Shown in pieces: positions 23,764 through 32,396 of a stretch of 64,000 nucleotides of DNA. The notes below the pieces were generated by a model that saw nothing but the letters and a program-made list of their open reading frames with translations, searched no databases and was not told the origin of the DNA. The stretch comes from Kitasatospora sp040298565 (lineage in GTDB: Bacteria > Actinomycetota > Actinomycetes > Streptomycetales > Streptomycetaceae), in contig NZ_JBEPAK010000005.1 in the NCBI RefSeq assembly GCF_040298565.1, forward strand, positions 19,333 to 83,332, given 5' to 3'. A program made the position numbers and the translations under genes. Numbering within the stretch: position 1 is the first letter of the stretch; each line of letters begins with the position of its first letter.

Positions 23764-24411
23764 TCAGCCGAGCAGTCGGGGGGAGAGCGCCCCGCAGGGC
23801 AGCAGGTCCAGCTCGGCGCCGGCCTCGCGCAGGTCGGTGAGCACCAGTTCGTCGTACATGACGAGGGCGGACTGCTCGGGCCAGGCGACCGCCCAGAGCC
23901 ACAGCCCGCGGGCCTCGCCGACGAACACCGCGCGGTCCGCCGGGGCGTCCGGGACGTGGAACATCGGGGTGGGGCGCCCGGCGGCCATCAGCTTGGCGTC
24001 GGCGGGCTTGTAGAGGCCGACGGAGTCGCCCGGGTCCGGCCCGGGCAGCCCGGCGTACCGGGCGCCGAGCCCGACGCCCAGCTCCTCGGCGACCAGCACC
24101 AGTTCGCCGAAGCCGCCGAGCGGCGCCGGTCCGGAGCAGGCGACGGCCGTGGCGCGGGCGCCCGAGACGTCGTCGCCGACGTGGCTGATGCCGGTGTAGA
24201 GCCAGCCGACGGGGAGCGGCCAGGGCAGCCAGACCGGGACCTGCGAGCGGGCGACGGCCACGCCCAGGGCCTCCACACTGGGGGGCAGCACCGGCTGCAT
24301 CGGGTGAACGGCTCCGTGCCGGTCGCACTGCCAGGTGTCTGAGAACAGACCGGGGGCGCGGACCCGGCCGGCGCACCTCGGGCAGCTTGGCTCGCCCCTC
24401 ATAGCCGACAA
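23764..24411 (-). CDS. zinc-ribbon actinobacterial protein (probably DUF6758)
   Basis: A 215-residue protein that starts with a zinc-ribbon-like motif: SCPRCAGRVRAPG followed by TWQCDRHGAVHPMQP. The rest is a Gly/Pro/aromatic-rich globular region (VPVWLPWPLPVGWLYTGISH, LVLVAEELGVGLGARYAGLP, GLWLWAVAWPEQSALVMYDE) ending in DLLPCGALSPRLLG. No enzyme motif is visible. I associate it with the streptomycete family DUF6758 found beside PHP-domain genes; that label is from memory. A second ATG three codons in (24402) is possible. Confidence 0.72.
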   Translation of the reverse strand: MSAMRGEPSCPRCAGRVRAPGLFSDTWQCDRHGAVHPMQPVLPPSVEALGVAVARSQVPVWLPWPLPVGWLYTGISHVGDDVSGARATAVACSGPAPLGGFGELVLVAEELGVGLGARYAGLPGPDPGDSVGLYKPADAKLMAAGRPTPMFHVPDAPADRAVFVGEARGLWLWAVAWPEQSALVMYDELVLTDLREAGAELDLLPCGALSPRLLG

Positions 24412-24586
24412 CGCTCCTCCCTCCGGACCGCCGCGTCAAGGACGATCACCCGTACGGACGGCTACGGCGGCACCTGTCGGTGGCGGACTCCCGGCCGACG
24501 CGGGGTGGGCGCGGCGCAGGCGGTTCCCGTTGGGGGATGTCCCGTCGCGGGCGGCGGCAAACGTCCGGCGTTCGGGCCCGGACGCA

Positions 24587-24627
24587 CTGACGCCCCGTCG
24601 GCGGCGGATGCGGTGACGGGGCGTCAG
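24587..24627. terminator. perfect 13-bp hairpin
   Basis: CTGACGCCCCGTC (24587-24599) pairs with GACGGGGCGTCAG (24615-24627) around a 15-base loop. It lies downstream of the small minus-strand gene, whose stop is at 24710, and probably ends it. Confidence 0.75.
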
Positions 24628-24709
24628 TCGGGTATCGGGACGTCGGGGTCGGACGTGCCCGGTTCGTCGGCGGCGGGTGAGGGCTCCCGGTCGGAGGCGC
24701 CGCGCTCGG

Positions 24710-24868
24710 TCAGACGGTCGGGCACGGGCGGATGAGCAGGCGTTCGCCGGTGCGGGCGGCGGCCTCGACGTACTCGCGGACGGTTTCGGCGTCGGCGATC
24801 AGGCGGTCGGCGGCGGAGCCGTCGGTGTCGTCCAGTCGGAGGATCTCGAAGCGCATGGGCTTGGTCAT
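24710..24868 (-). CDS. small conserved-looking protein of 52 residues
   Basis: Reads MTKPMRFEILRLDDTDGSAA, then DRLIADAETVREYVEAAART, ending GERLLIRPCPTV. The ATG at 24868 is five bases after AAGGAGA, an excellent ribosome site, and the codons show the expected G/C-rich third positions. It looks like a beta-alpha-beta mini-domain with no membrane span. I do not recognise a named family; similar small proteins occur in streptomycetes. It has its own upstream region and a terminator. Confidence 0.72.
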   Translation of the reverse strand: MTKPMRFEILRLDDTDGSAADRLIADAETVREYVEAAARTGERLLIRPCPTV

Positions 24869-25246
24869 GGGCGTCTCCTTTCCTGGCCCCGCCGGGCGGG
24901 GCGATCGCGGCTGAGTGGGTATCAGCCCTTTCGGGGTCGTGCGGATCCGGCGGAACTGCCGGAGTGGTGGCGCGGTGCGTGCGGCGGCCTGCTGCGGCAA
25001 GTGCTCCCCCTGCTTGCCCGGTGCGTCGATTGCCTCGTGCAGCCACGGTGTCGTGGCGGTGCTACTGGGCCGTTGCCCGTCGGTGAAGTCCAGGTTTCGC
25101 CTGGTGGCTCCGGTGAGAGGGCCGGCGATGATTCCCGGACAGAATCAAAGATTACCGTAACTAACGACTTTTGTCCCGTGCGAGGACGGACGAAATGTCG
25201 AAAGTGGTTCAGACCACTCCGGCAGGGCGGGCGGGGCCGGTGCGGC
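24869..25246. other. 378-base gap with an AT-rich island
   Basis: No gene supported. The stretch 25141-25172 is unusually AT-rich for this window (around AATCAAAGATTACCGTAACT), and on the minus strand offers TAATCT- or TACGGT-like -10 elements for the 52-aa gene, although no matching -35 stands out. The rest is ordinary GC-rich spacer. Confidence 0.35.
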
Positions 25247-26125
25247 TCAGGCCCAGAACGCGGCCAGCGCCTCGGCCGTGGCGGCCGGCTGCTCCGCGTT
25301 GGGGGAGTGGCCCGCGTCCGCGACGACGACCCGGCGGGCGCCCAACCGCTCCGCCATCCGGGACTGCTCCGGCACCGGCCACGCGTAGTCCCGCACGCCG
25401 GACAGCACCAGCACCGGCAGCACCCCGGCGACCACCGCGGCCAGCTCGTCCACCCGGTCCGGCGCCGACACCAGGTGCCCGCCGGTCACGGCGAGCGCCT
25501 GCGGCACATTGGCCACCCAGCGGCGGTGCAGGAACTCCGCGACCTCCGGTGCCAGGGCGGCCCTCGGCTCCCCGCTGCTCTCGTCCATCTGCCGCATGAC
25601 CTGCCAGATCTCCTCCAGGGTCATGACCGGGAGGGCGTCCAGCAGCAGCTTGGTGCGGGCCGCCTCGGTCGGGTCGATCGCGCCCGGGCCGGTGGAGACC
25701 AGGGTCAGCGAACGCCAGGGCAGCGGGCCGTCCGCGGCGGCCGCGAGCACCGCCTCCCGCACCACCTGGCCCCCGAAGGAGTGCCCCAGCAGGTGCAGCG
25801 GCCCGTCCTCGGCCGTGAGCACCCCGGTCAGCGCCCGCACGTCCGCGCCCAGCGCGGCCACCTCGTACGCGGCCGCCTCGTCCGGTCCGCCGGTCTCGTA
25901 CTGCCCGCGCTGGTCCACGGCCGTCACCCGGAACCCGGCGGCGGCGAGCGGCTCCAGCAGGCCGATGAAGTCCTCCTTGCTGCCGGTGAAGCCCGGCACC
26001 AGCAAGGCCGACCCGCGCACCGCCCCGGCGGGCTCCGCCCGCAGCACCGCGAACTCCCCCCGGGGCGTCGCGACCCGCGCGGCCCGCGCGCAGGCCGGCA
26101 GGGTGAGGAACGGCGGAGTGCTCAT
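25247..26125 (-). CDS. alpha/beta hydrolase
   Basis: A 292-residue alpha/beta-hydrolase-fold protein. It shows the oxyanion segment ALLVPGFTGSKEDFIGLL, the strand LHLLGHSFGGQVVREAVL with nucleophile Ser in GHSFGG, a late Asp in VLSGVRDYAWPVPEQ and the catalytic His in VVVADAGHSPNAEQP. The reaction (esterase, lipase or other) is not determinable. The start is placed at the ATG at 26125 after GAAGGGAAG; a reading from 26185 adds 20 residues without support. Confidence 0.88.
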   Translation of the reverse strand: MSTPPFLTLPACARAARVATPRGEFAVLRAEPAGAVRGSALLVPGFTGSKEDFIGLLEPLAAAGFRVTAVDQRGQYETGGPDEAAAYEVAALGADVRALTGVLTAEDGPLHLLGHSFGGQVVREAVLAAAADGPLPWRSLTLVSTGPGAIDPTEAARTKLLLDALPVMTLEEIWQVMRQMDESSGEPRAALAPEVAEFLHRRWVANVPQALAVTGGHLVSAPDRVDELAAVVAGVLPVLVLSGVRDYAWPVPEQSRMAERLGARRVVVADAGHSPNAEQPAATAEALAAFWA

Positions 26126-26245
26126 GGAACGCTTCCCTTCCACGACAGGGCGACGCCCCGAGCTTACGGCGTACGCGGACCCCAACCCTGCTGGTCAGGG
26201 CGGCGTGGCCGATCCGGGTCGGCGGCCGCGGTCGGGCCGGGAACG

Positions 26246-26291
26246 CCCGAGGGGGCGGGCGGGCCGCGACGGGCCCGGCCGCCCCCTCGGG
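26246..26291 (-). terminator. strong GC-rich hairpin after the DEAD-box gene
   Basis: CCCGAGGGGGCGG (26246-26258) pairs with CCGCCCCCTCGGG (26279-26291), with a further GGGCC/GGCCC pairing inside. It lies 12 bases beyond the helicase stop on the minus strand. Confidence 0.75.
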
Positions 26292-26302
26292 GGTGGTGCC
26301 GG

Positions 26303-28447
26303 TCAGGCCTCCGGGGTGACCGCGGCCTTGCGGGTGCGGGTCCGCTTGCGCGGAGCCGGGACCTCGGCGGCCGGAGCCTCGGCGGCCGGGGCCTCGGCGG
26401 CCGGGGCCTCGGCGGCCGGGGCCTCCGGGGCGGTCTCCGCCACGGCCTTGGGCTTGCGGGTCCGGGTGCGGGTCGCGGGCTTCTCCGCCACCGGAGCCTC
26501 GACGGCAGCCTCGGCGGCGGCCTCCACGGTCTCGACGGCCTTCGGCTTGCGGGTCCGGGTCCGGGTCGCGGGCTTCTCCGCCACCGGAGCCTCGGCGGCA
26601 GCCTCGGCGGCGGCCTCGACGGTCTCGGCGGCCTTCGGCTTGCGGGTCCGGGTGCGGGTCGCCGGCTTCTCGGCCGGGGCCTCGGCGGTCTCCACCGCGG
26701 CCTCAGCGGCCTCAGCGGCCTCGACGGTCTCCGCCGCGGCCTTGGGCCTGCGGGTCCGGGTGCGGCGCGGCTTCTCCTCGGCGACCGGCGCGGCCACGGC
26801 CTCGACGACCGGGGCGGCCTCGACGGCCGCCGCAGCCGGGGCGGCCTCGGTCACGGCCTCGGTCGCCGCCACGGCGGCCTCGGCGACGGCGGCGCCACCA
26901 CGGGAACGGCGGCGACGGCGGCGCGGCGCGGCCTCGCCCTCGGCGGTCTCCACGGCCGTGGCGGACGCGGCGCCCTCGGTCACCGGGGTGCCCTCGCCCT
27001 CGGCACCGACCGCGGAGCCGCGGCGGGTGCGGCGGCGCTCACGGGTGCGGCGCGGCTTCTCCTCCGCCGGGGTCTCGACGGCCGGGCGGCCCGAGTCGGC
27101 CCGCCCACCGCGGCCGCGGCCGGAGCGGGCGCCCCGTCCGCCGGTCTCGCCGAGGTCCTCGATCTCCTCCGCGCCGAGCCCGGCCCGGGTGCGCTCCGAC
27201 CGCGGCAGCACGCCCTTGGTGCCCGGCGCGATCTTCAGCAGCTCGTACAGGTGCGGGGAGGTGGAGTAGGTCTCCTCCGGCTCGTTGAACGGCAGGTCCA
27301 GCGCCTTGTTGATCAGCTGCCAGCGCGGGATGTCGTCCCAGTCGACCAGGGTGACGGCCGTCCCGGAGGCGCCGGCGCGGCCGGTGCGGCCGATCCGGTG
27401 CAGGTAGGTCTTCTCGTCCTCGGGGCACTGGTAGTTGATGACGTGGGTGACGCCCTCGACGTCGATGCCGCGGGCCGCGACGTCGGTGCAGACCAGTACG
27501 TCGACCTTGCCGTTGCGGAAGGCGCGCAGCGCCTGCTCGCGGGCGCCCTGGCCGAGGTCGCCGTGGACGGCGCCGGCCGCGAAGCCGCGCTGGGTCAGCT
27601 GGTCGGAGACGTCGGCGGCGGTGCGCTTGGTGCGGCAGAAGATCATCGCCAGCCCGCGGCCGTCGGCCTGGAGGATGCGCGAGACCATCTCGACCTTGTC
27701 CAGCGAGTGCGCACGGAAGATGTGCTGCTCGATGTTGGCGACGGTCGTGCCGGTGTCGTCCGGGGCGGCGGCCCGGATGTGGGTCGGCTGGCTCATGTAC
27801 CGGCGGGCGAGGTTGATCACCTGGCCCGGCATGGTGGCCGAGAACAGCAGGGTCTGCCGCTTGGCCGGCAGCATGGTGATGATCTTCTCGACGTCCGGCA
27901 GGAAGCCCAGGTCGAGCATCTCGTCGGCCTCGTCCAGCACCAGCGCGCGGACCTGGGACAGGTTCAGCTTCTTCTGCCCGGCGAGGTCCAGCAGACGGCC
28001 GGGGGTGCCGACCACGATGTCGACGCCCTTGGCGAGCGCCTCGACCTGCGGCTCGTACGCGCGGCCGCCGTAGACGGCCAGGACGCGCACGTTGCGGACC
28101 TTGCCGGCGGTCTGCAGGTCGTTGGTGACCTGGGTGCAGAGCTCACGCGTCGGGACGACGATCAGCGCCTGCGGGAAGTCGGTGAGGTCCTCCTCGGCGG
28201 CCCGGCCGGCGTCCACGTCGGCGCGCACGACGACCCGCTCGATCAGCGGGAGGCCGAAGCCGAGGGTCTTGCCGGTGCCGGTCTTGGCCTGGCCGATGAC
28301 GTCGTGGCCGGTCAGGGCCACGGGGAGGGTCATCTCCTGGATCGGGAAGGGATGGACGATGCCGACGGACTCGAGCGCCTCGGCGGTCTCCGGGAGGATC
28401 CCCAGGTCCCGGAACGTCGTCTTGGTGGGTTCAGCGGTGGTGGACAG
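26303..28447 (-). CDS. DEAD-box ATP-dependent RNA helicase with repetitive basic tail
   Basis: A 714-residue protein if read from a CTG at 28447. Core motifs: F/Q region TFRDLGILPETAEALE and FPIQEM, Walker A GQAKTGTGKTLGF (~residues 52-64), PTRELCTQV, TPGRLLDLA, LVLDEADEML, FSATMP, ARGIDVEGVTHVINY and HRIGRTGRAG. The last ~270 residues are disordered: alternating Ala/Glu/Pro blocks and at least four basic KPATRTRTRKPKA-type units, likely for RNA binding. No ATG or GTG fits between the upstream region and the Q motif. The CTG has GGAAGAGG seven bases before it, so a CTG start is the best reading; longer in-frame starts to 28762 cannot be excluded. It corresponds to Rv3211 (RhlE). Confidence 0.9.
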   Translation of the reverse strand: MSTTAEPTKTTFRDLGILPETAEALESVGIVHPFPIQEMTLPVALTGHDVIGQAKTGTGKTLGFGLPLIERVVVRADVDAGRAAEEDLTDFPQALIVVPTRELCTQVTNDLQTAGKVRNVRVLAVYGGRAYEPQVEALAKGVDIVVGTPGRLLDLAGQKKLNLSQVRALVLDEADEMLDLGFLPDVEKIITMLPAKRQTLLFSATMPGQVINLARRYMSQPTHIRAAAPDDTGTTVANIEQHIFRAHSLDKVEMVSRILQADGRGLAMIFCRTKRTAADVSDQLTQRGFAAGAVHGDLGQGAREQALRAFRNGKVDVLVCTDVAARGIDVEGVTHVINYQCPEDEKTYLHRIGRTGRAGASGTAVTLVDWDDIPRWQLINKALDLPFNEPEETYSTSPHLYELLKIAPGTKGVLPRSERTRAGLGAEEIEDLGETGGRGARSGRGRGGRADSGRPAVETPAEEKPRRTRERRRTRRGSAVGAEGEGTPVTEGAASATAVETAEGEAAPRRRRRRSRGGAAVAEAAVAATEAVTEAAPAAAAVEAAPVVEAVAAPVAEEKPRRTRTRRPKAAAETVEAAEAAEAAVETAEAPAEKPATRTRTRKPKAAETVEAAAEAAAEAPVAEKPATRTRTRKPKAVETVEAAAEAAVEAPVAEKPATRTRTRKPKAVAETAPEAPAAEAPAAEAPAAEAPAAEVPAPRKRTRTRKAAVTPEA

Positions 28448-29030
28448 GGTGCTGCCTCTTCCGTTTTCGGAGGGGCCGAGAGCGAGCGGCGGGCGGGCAG
28501 CCGCGCGGCTGCGTACGGGCCTTTGGCGGCCCTGATGACAGCTGCGCGGACGCACAACCGCGCCGGTCCCTGCGGCCGGCCGGTGCGCGCGGCCCGGTGC
28601 GGGGCGCGTCGCCGGCGGCGTCGGGGAGGGTTCCCGTGAGGGACCTGCGCGGGACCTCCGCCTGCGGGCGTGGTCTCGGCGGCCCTCGCTCGGCCACTGA
28701 TGCGGTGCCAAGGCTTGAAGTCCAAGCCATGGTCGGAGCCGATCGGCTCTCCGACCGGGCATCCGCGTACGTGAGTACCCGTGCCTCCGGTGCGGACACG
28801 TCCGAGGGGACGGCGCCGCTACGGAGCGGACTCGCGCGGGCCACCGAGACGGCGGTGGGACCGAGCGAGCACGACGGGGCTCCGTACCACCATACAGTCA
28901 GGCGACGACTCGAACACGTGACGCGTCTGACATCGCCCGCACCGCGGGCCCCTGACCGGGCACTCCGGGCGGTCACCCGGGTGCGGCGGGTGGTGGGGCG
29001 GGCGCCCCGCCCGCACTAAGGTGGCGGGTC
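28448..29030. other. 583-base divergent intergenic region
   Basis: It separates the helicase (minus) from the ferritin-like gene (plus). I see no supported gene. On the minus strand TATGGT near 28887-28892 fits a -10 (TANNNT), but the -35 is weak. If used, the helicase mRNA would have a leader of about 430 bases. Long leaders are common for cold-induced DEAD-box genes, but this is only a suggestion. Confidence 0.35.
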
Positions 29031-29768
29031 ATGGAGACCCATGGTGAGACGCAGGACGGCGCGGCCGGCGAGGCCGGCTCGATCGGCGACTGGGCGACGT
29101 GCTCGGCCGACCCGGGCTACCGGGCGGCGGTGCTGGACCTGCTCGGCGCGCTCGCGTACGGCGAGCTGAGCGCCTTCGAGCGGCTCGCCGAGGACGCCAA
29201 GCTGGCGCCGGACCTCGCCGACAAGGCGGCCCTGGCCCGGATGGCCTCCGCCGAGTTCCAGCACTACCAGCGGCTGCACGACCGGCTCGCCGAGGTCGGC
29301 GCCGACCCGCAGGAGGCCATGCGCCCCTTCGTCGAGCCGCTGGAGCTGTTCCACCGGATGACCGCCCCCTCGGACTGGCTGGAGGGCCTGGTCAAGGCCT
29401 ACGTGGGCGACGCCATCGCCACCGATTTCTACCGCGAGGTCGCCGTCCGCCTGGACGACGACACCCGCGAGCTGGTCCTCGGGGTCATGTCCGACACCGG
29501 CCACGCCCAGTTCGCCGTCGACAAGGTCCGCCGGGCCATCGAGGCCGACCCGCGGGCCGGCGGGCGGCTCGCGCTCTGGGGCCGGCGGTTGATGGGCGAG
29601 GCGCTCAGCCAGGCCCAGCGGGTCGTCGCCGAGCGCGACGCGCTGTCCAACCTGCTGGTCGGCGGCGTCCGGGTGCAGGGCTTCGACCTGGTCGAGGTCG
29701 GCAAGATGTTCAACCGGATCACCGAGGCCCACACCCGGCGGATGGCCGCGCTCGGCCTCGCCTCCTGA
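29031..29768 (+). CDS. ferritin-like (diiron-type helical bundle) protein
   Basis: A 245-residue helical protein of the ferritin-like superfamily, related in form to MiaE-type diiron proteins. Candidate metal ligands lie on four helices: LGALAYGELSAFERL (Glu), MASAEFQHYQRLHDRLAEV (Glu and His), ATDFYREVAVRL (Glu) and MSDTGHAQFAVDKV (His). The reaction is unknown; a hydroxylase or oxidative-stress role is possible. ATG start. Its position next to the DEAD-box and DUF3107 genes matches Rv3210c. It converges with the small membrane-protein gene. Confidence 0.82.
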   Translation: METHGETQDGAAGEAGSIGDWATCSADPGYRAAVLDLLGALAYGELSAFERLAEDAKLAPDLADKAALARMASAEFQHYQRLHDRLAEVGADPQEAMRPFVEPLELFHRMTAPSDWLEGLVKAYVGDAIATDFYREVAVRLDDDTRELVLGVMSDTGHAQFAVDKVRRAIEADPRAGGRLALWGRRLMGEALSQAQRVVAERDALSNLLVGGVRVQGFDLVEVGKMFNRITEAHTRRMAALGLAS

Positions 29769-29774
29769 CCGCCG

Positions 29775-30101
29775 TCAGGCCGGCCGGTGCCGCCGCGGCG
29801 CGCGGTGGGCCCGGGCCCGGTGCGGGCGGTGCCGGTGCGCCGGTGCCCGCCCCGCGGCGAGGTCCGGCCGGGCCAGCAGCGAGGTGACCACGCCCGCCGC
29901 CAGGGCCGAGAAGGCCACCGCGACCACCGGGTGGCGCCCGTCCAGGCAGAAGTGCGCGAGCACCCCGCCGAGCAGCGCCGCCGCCAGCGCCGTGCCGGTG
30001 ACGAGTGGACGCGACGCCTGGAAGTACTGGGGCAGCGCCAGCAACGCGGCCGCGGCCGTGACCAGGCCGACGAGGGCGAAGACGATCGACTCGACCAGCA
30101 A
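29775..30101 (-). CDS. small membrane protein of unknown function
   Basis: A 108-residue protein read from a TTG at 30101, five bases after GGGGAGG; an upstream ATG at 30143 lacks such a site. It has three predicted spans: SIVFALVGLVTAAAALLAL, LVTGTALAAALLGGVLAHF and VVAVAFSALAAGVVTSLLA. The C-terminus is His/Arg/Pro-rich (AHRHRPHRARAHRAPRRHRP) and probably cytoplasmic. No family recognised. It lies downstream of the DUF3107 terminator. Confidence 0.65.
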   Translation of the reverse strand: MLVESIVFALVGLVTAAAALLALPQYFQASRPLVTGTALAAALLGGVLAHFCLDGRHPVVAVAFSALAAGVVTSLLARPDLAAGRAPAHRHRPHRARAHRAPRRHRPA

Positions 30102-30181
30102 GGCAGCCTCCCCTGGGACGGGTGCACGGCACCGGCGCCGCACCTGTCGCCGTACCCCGGCCCACCCGGCCGTACACGCGA

Positions 30182-30215
30182 CGGTGCCCCGCTCCCCGAA
30201 GGGAGCGGGGCACCG
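30182..30215 (-). terminator. perfect 15-bp hairpin with CGAA loop
   Basis: CGGTGCCCCGCTCCC (30182-30196) pairs with GGGAGCGGGGCACCG (30201-30215) around CGAA, downstream of the DUF3107 gene and upstream of the small membrane-protein gene. Confidence 0.85.
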
Positions 30216-30250
30216 CGGCGACCTGCTCGGCCGGCCTGCTCGTCGGCGCC

Positions 30251-30478
30251 TCAGAGGGTGCCGAAGCCGACCTTGCGGACGGTCTGCTCGCCGATCTCCA
30301 CGTACGCCAGGCGCTCGGCCGGGACGATGACGCGGCGGCCGTGCTCGTCGGTCAGCGAGAAGAGCTTGGTGGAGCCCTCCAGCGCCTTCGCGACCGCGCT
30401 CTCGACCTCATCGGCAGTCTGCGAGCTCTCGATCACGATCTCGCGCGGCGCGTTCTGCACGCCGATCTTGACCTCCAC
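30251..30478 (-). CDS. DUF3107 protein (Rv3208A/TB9.4-like)
   Basis: A 75-residue protein starting VEVKIGVQNAPREIVIESSQ and ending AERLAYVEIGEQTVRKVGFG-TL. This is the conserved DUF3107 family (mycobacterial TB9.4), an alpha/beta fold of unknown function. The GTG at 30478 follows GGAGGGACGGAAGCC. Upstream, in the same direction, is the TetR gene, 132 bases away; in mycobacteria the orthologues are also neighbours (Rv3208 and Rv3208A). Confidence 0.9.
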   Translation of the reverse strand: MEVKIGVQNAPREIVIESSQTADEVESAVAKALEGSTKLFSLTDEHGRRVIVPAERLAYVEIGEQTVRKVGFGTL

Positions 30479-30610
30479 GGCTTCCGTCCCTCCGGGGTTG
30501 CAGCCTCCTCGCGCGGGCACCGGACCGCCTGGAACAGGCGTTCACGGACCGCGCCGTACGGCTTCACCATAGAGCACCCGATCACCGGCCAGGCGAAGGT
30601 CAGCGGATCG

Positions 30611-31270
30611 TCACCGCTGCGCGGAGGCCTCCCCGGCCTGCTCGCCCGGGTGCATCGGGAAGCCCTTCAGCCCCCGCCAGGCCAGGCTCGCGACCAGCCG
30701 CACCGCCTCGTCGCGCGGGATCTCCAGCCCCTGCGAGAGCCAGTACCGGGCGGTGATCTGGGCCAGCCCGCAGACCCCGGCGGCCAGCAGCTTGGACTCC
30801 GCCTCCGGGAGGTCGGTGTCCTCCTGGATCACCTGGCTGACCAGCGTCGCGCTGGCCTCGGAGGCCCGCTCGACCCGCTCGCGCACGGCCGGCTCGTTGG
30901 TCAGGTCCGACTCGAACACCAGCCGGAACGCGCCCGACTCGCTGGAGACGTAGTTGAAGTACGCCTCCATCGTCGCGGCCACCCGCAGCTTGTTGTCCGT
31001 GGTCGTCCCCAGCGCCTCGCGGGTGGACTCGACCAGGGCGTCGCAGTGCTTGTCCAACAGCGCCAGGTACAGCTCCAGCTTCCCGGGGAAGTGCTGGTAG
31101 AGCACCGGCTTGCTGACCCCGGCGCGGTCGGCGATGTCGTCCATGGCGGCCGCGTGGTACCCCTGCGCGACGAACACCTCCTGGGCGGCACCGAGCAGTT
31201 GTTCACGGCGGGCGCTTCGCGGCAGGCGGGCACCGCGCGGGCGCTCCTGCGCCTCCTGGATGGCCGTCAC
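30611..31270 (-). CDS. TetR/AcrR family transcriptional regulator
   Basis: A 219-residue DNA-binding regulator. The helix-turn-helix is at about residues 18-65: ARREQLLGAAQEVFVAQGYH, then MDDIADRAGVSKPVLYQHFP and GKLELYLALL. The ligand-binding part is alpha-helical with a FRLVFESDLTNEPAVRERVE and TARYWLSQGLEIPRDEAVRL segment. The ligand is unknown. I chose the GTG at 31270, four bases after GAGGAG, over the GTG at 31282. It is divergent from the alpha/beta hydrolase gene (223 bases), which is a natural candidate target. Confidence 0.9.
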   Translation of the reverse strand: MTAIQEAQERPRGARLPRSARREQLLGAAQEVFVAQGYHAAAMDDIADRAGVSKPVLYQHFPGKLELYLALLDKHCDALVESTREALGTTTDNKLRVAATMEAYFNYVSSESGAFRLVFESDLTNEPAVRERVERASEASATLVSQVIQEDTDLPEAESKLLAAGVCGLAQITARYWLSQGLEIPRDEAVRLVASLAWRGLKGFPMHPGEQAGEASAQR

Positions 31271-31493
31271 GGCGCTCCTCACTTCGGGGTTGTTCGGGGG
31301 CTGGCGAGAGGGCCGATTCTACTTTTCGGTAACCGCGCCCGCGTTCGGCGATGGCGAGAAAAGCTGCTCGGCCCGCTTGTCAGGAGCCCACAATACGGCG
31401 CTGACCTCGGCCTCGGCAGTGGTGCGACGAGGGATGGAACGGCCGGACCACCCCCACCGCCCCCGGCCCCGGGGCTCACTACCATCGTCCACC

Positions 31494-32396
31494 ATGAGCA
31501 GCGCTGAGCAGCAGGTACGTACGGTCGAGGTCCCCGGCGCGGTGCTCGCGGTGCACCGCCCCGCCGTGCAGGCGGCACCGGACGGGCGGGAGCCCGGACT
31601 CTTCGTGCACGGCCTGGGCGGCTCGGCCGCCAACTGGACCGTCCTGATGGACCGGCTCTCCGGCCTCGTCGACGGCGTGGCCGTCGACCTGCCCGGCTTC
31701 GGCCGCTCCACGCCGCCCGCCGACGGCAACCTCAGCGTCTCCGGCCACGTGCGCGCCGTCATCGGCTACCTGGAGGCCGCCGGGCGGGGGCCGGTCCACC
31801 TCTTCGGCAACTCGCTCGGCGGCGCCGTCGCCGTGCGCCTCGCCGCCCTGCGCCCCGACCTGGTCCGCAGCCTCACCCTGGTCTCGCCCGCCCTGCCCGA
31901 ACTGCCCCCGCAGCGATCCGCCTGGTCCACCGGCCTGCTCGCCCTGCCCGGCGTGCCCGCCCTGCTGCGCCGGATGCCGGCCGGCCGGCGCGGCGTCGAG
32001 GCGGCCACCGAGGACCTGCTGCGGCTGGTCTACGGCGACTCGGCCGCGCTCAGCCCGGCCACCCGGGCCGAGGCGGTGGCCGAGTACCGGCGCCGCCTGG
32101 AGGTGCCGCACGCGATGGCGGCCCTGATCGGCTCGGCCCGCGGCATCGTCTCGGCGTACACCGAGCGCGGCGACCAGGCACTGTGGCGGCAGGCCGAGCA
32201 GGTCGAGGCGCCGGTGCTGCTGGTGTACGGGCTGCGCGACAAGCTGGTCGGCTACCGTTCGGCCCGGCGGGCCTGCGCGGCCTTCGCGGACGCCCGGCTG
32301 CTGGTGCTGCCCGAGTCCGGCCACGTGGCGATGCTCGAGCACCCGGACGCGGTCGCCCGGGCCGTCCGCGAGCTGATCGCGCACGCCGGGCGCTGA
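31494..32396 (+). CDS. alpha/beta hydrolase
   Basis: A 300-residue alpha/beta-hydrolase-fold protein. Motifs: LFVHGLGGSAANWTVLMDRL (oxyanion), VAVDLPGFGRSTPP, VHLFGNSLGGAVAVRLAALR with nucleophile Ser in GNSLGG, a late Asp in LLVYGLRDKLVGYRSARR and catalytic His in LPESGHVAMLEHPD. It resembles Rv3203 (LipV)-type lipases/esterases and MhpC-like hydrolases; the substrate is unknown. ATG start. The divergent TetR gene may control it. Confidence 0.88.
   Translation: MSSAEQQVRTVEVPGAVLAVHRPAVQAAPDGREPGLFVHGLGGSAANWTVLMDRLSGLVDGVAVDLPGFGRSTPPADGNLSVSGHVRAVIGYLEAAGRGPVHLFGNSLGGAVAVRLAALRPDLVRSLTLVSPALPELPPQRSAWSTGLLALPGVPALLRRMPAGRRGVEAATEDLLRLVYGDSAALSPATRAEAVAEYRRRLEVPHAMAALIGSARGIVSAYTERGDQALWRQAEQVEAPVLLVYGLRDKLVGYRSARRACAAFADARLLVLPESGHVAMLEHPDAVARAVRELIAHAGR

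Noticed and set aside
28597..29019. 140-codon plus-strand frame upstream of the ferritin-like gene
   Set aside because: No ribosome site, Arg/Ser/Ala-rich translation, and it overlaps the likely helicase promoter region.
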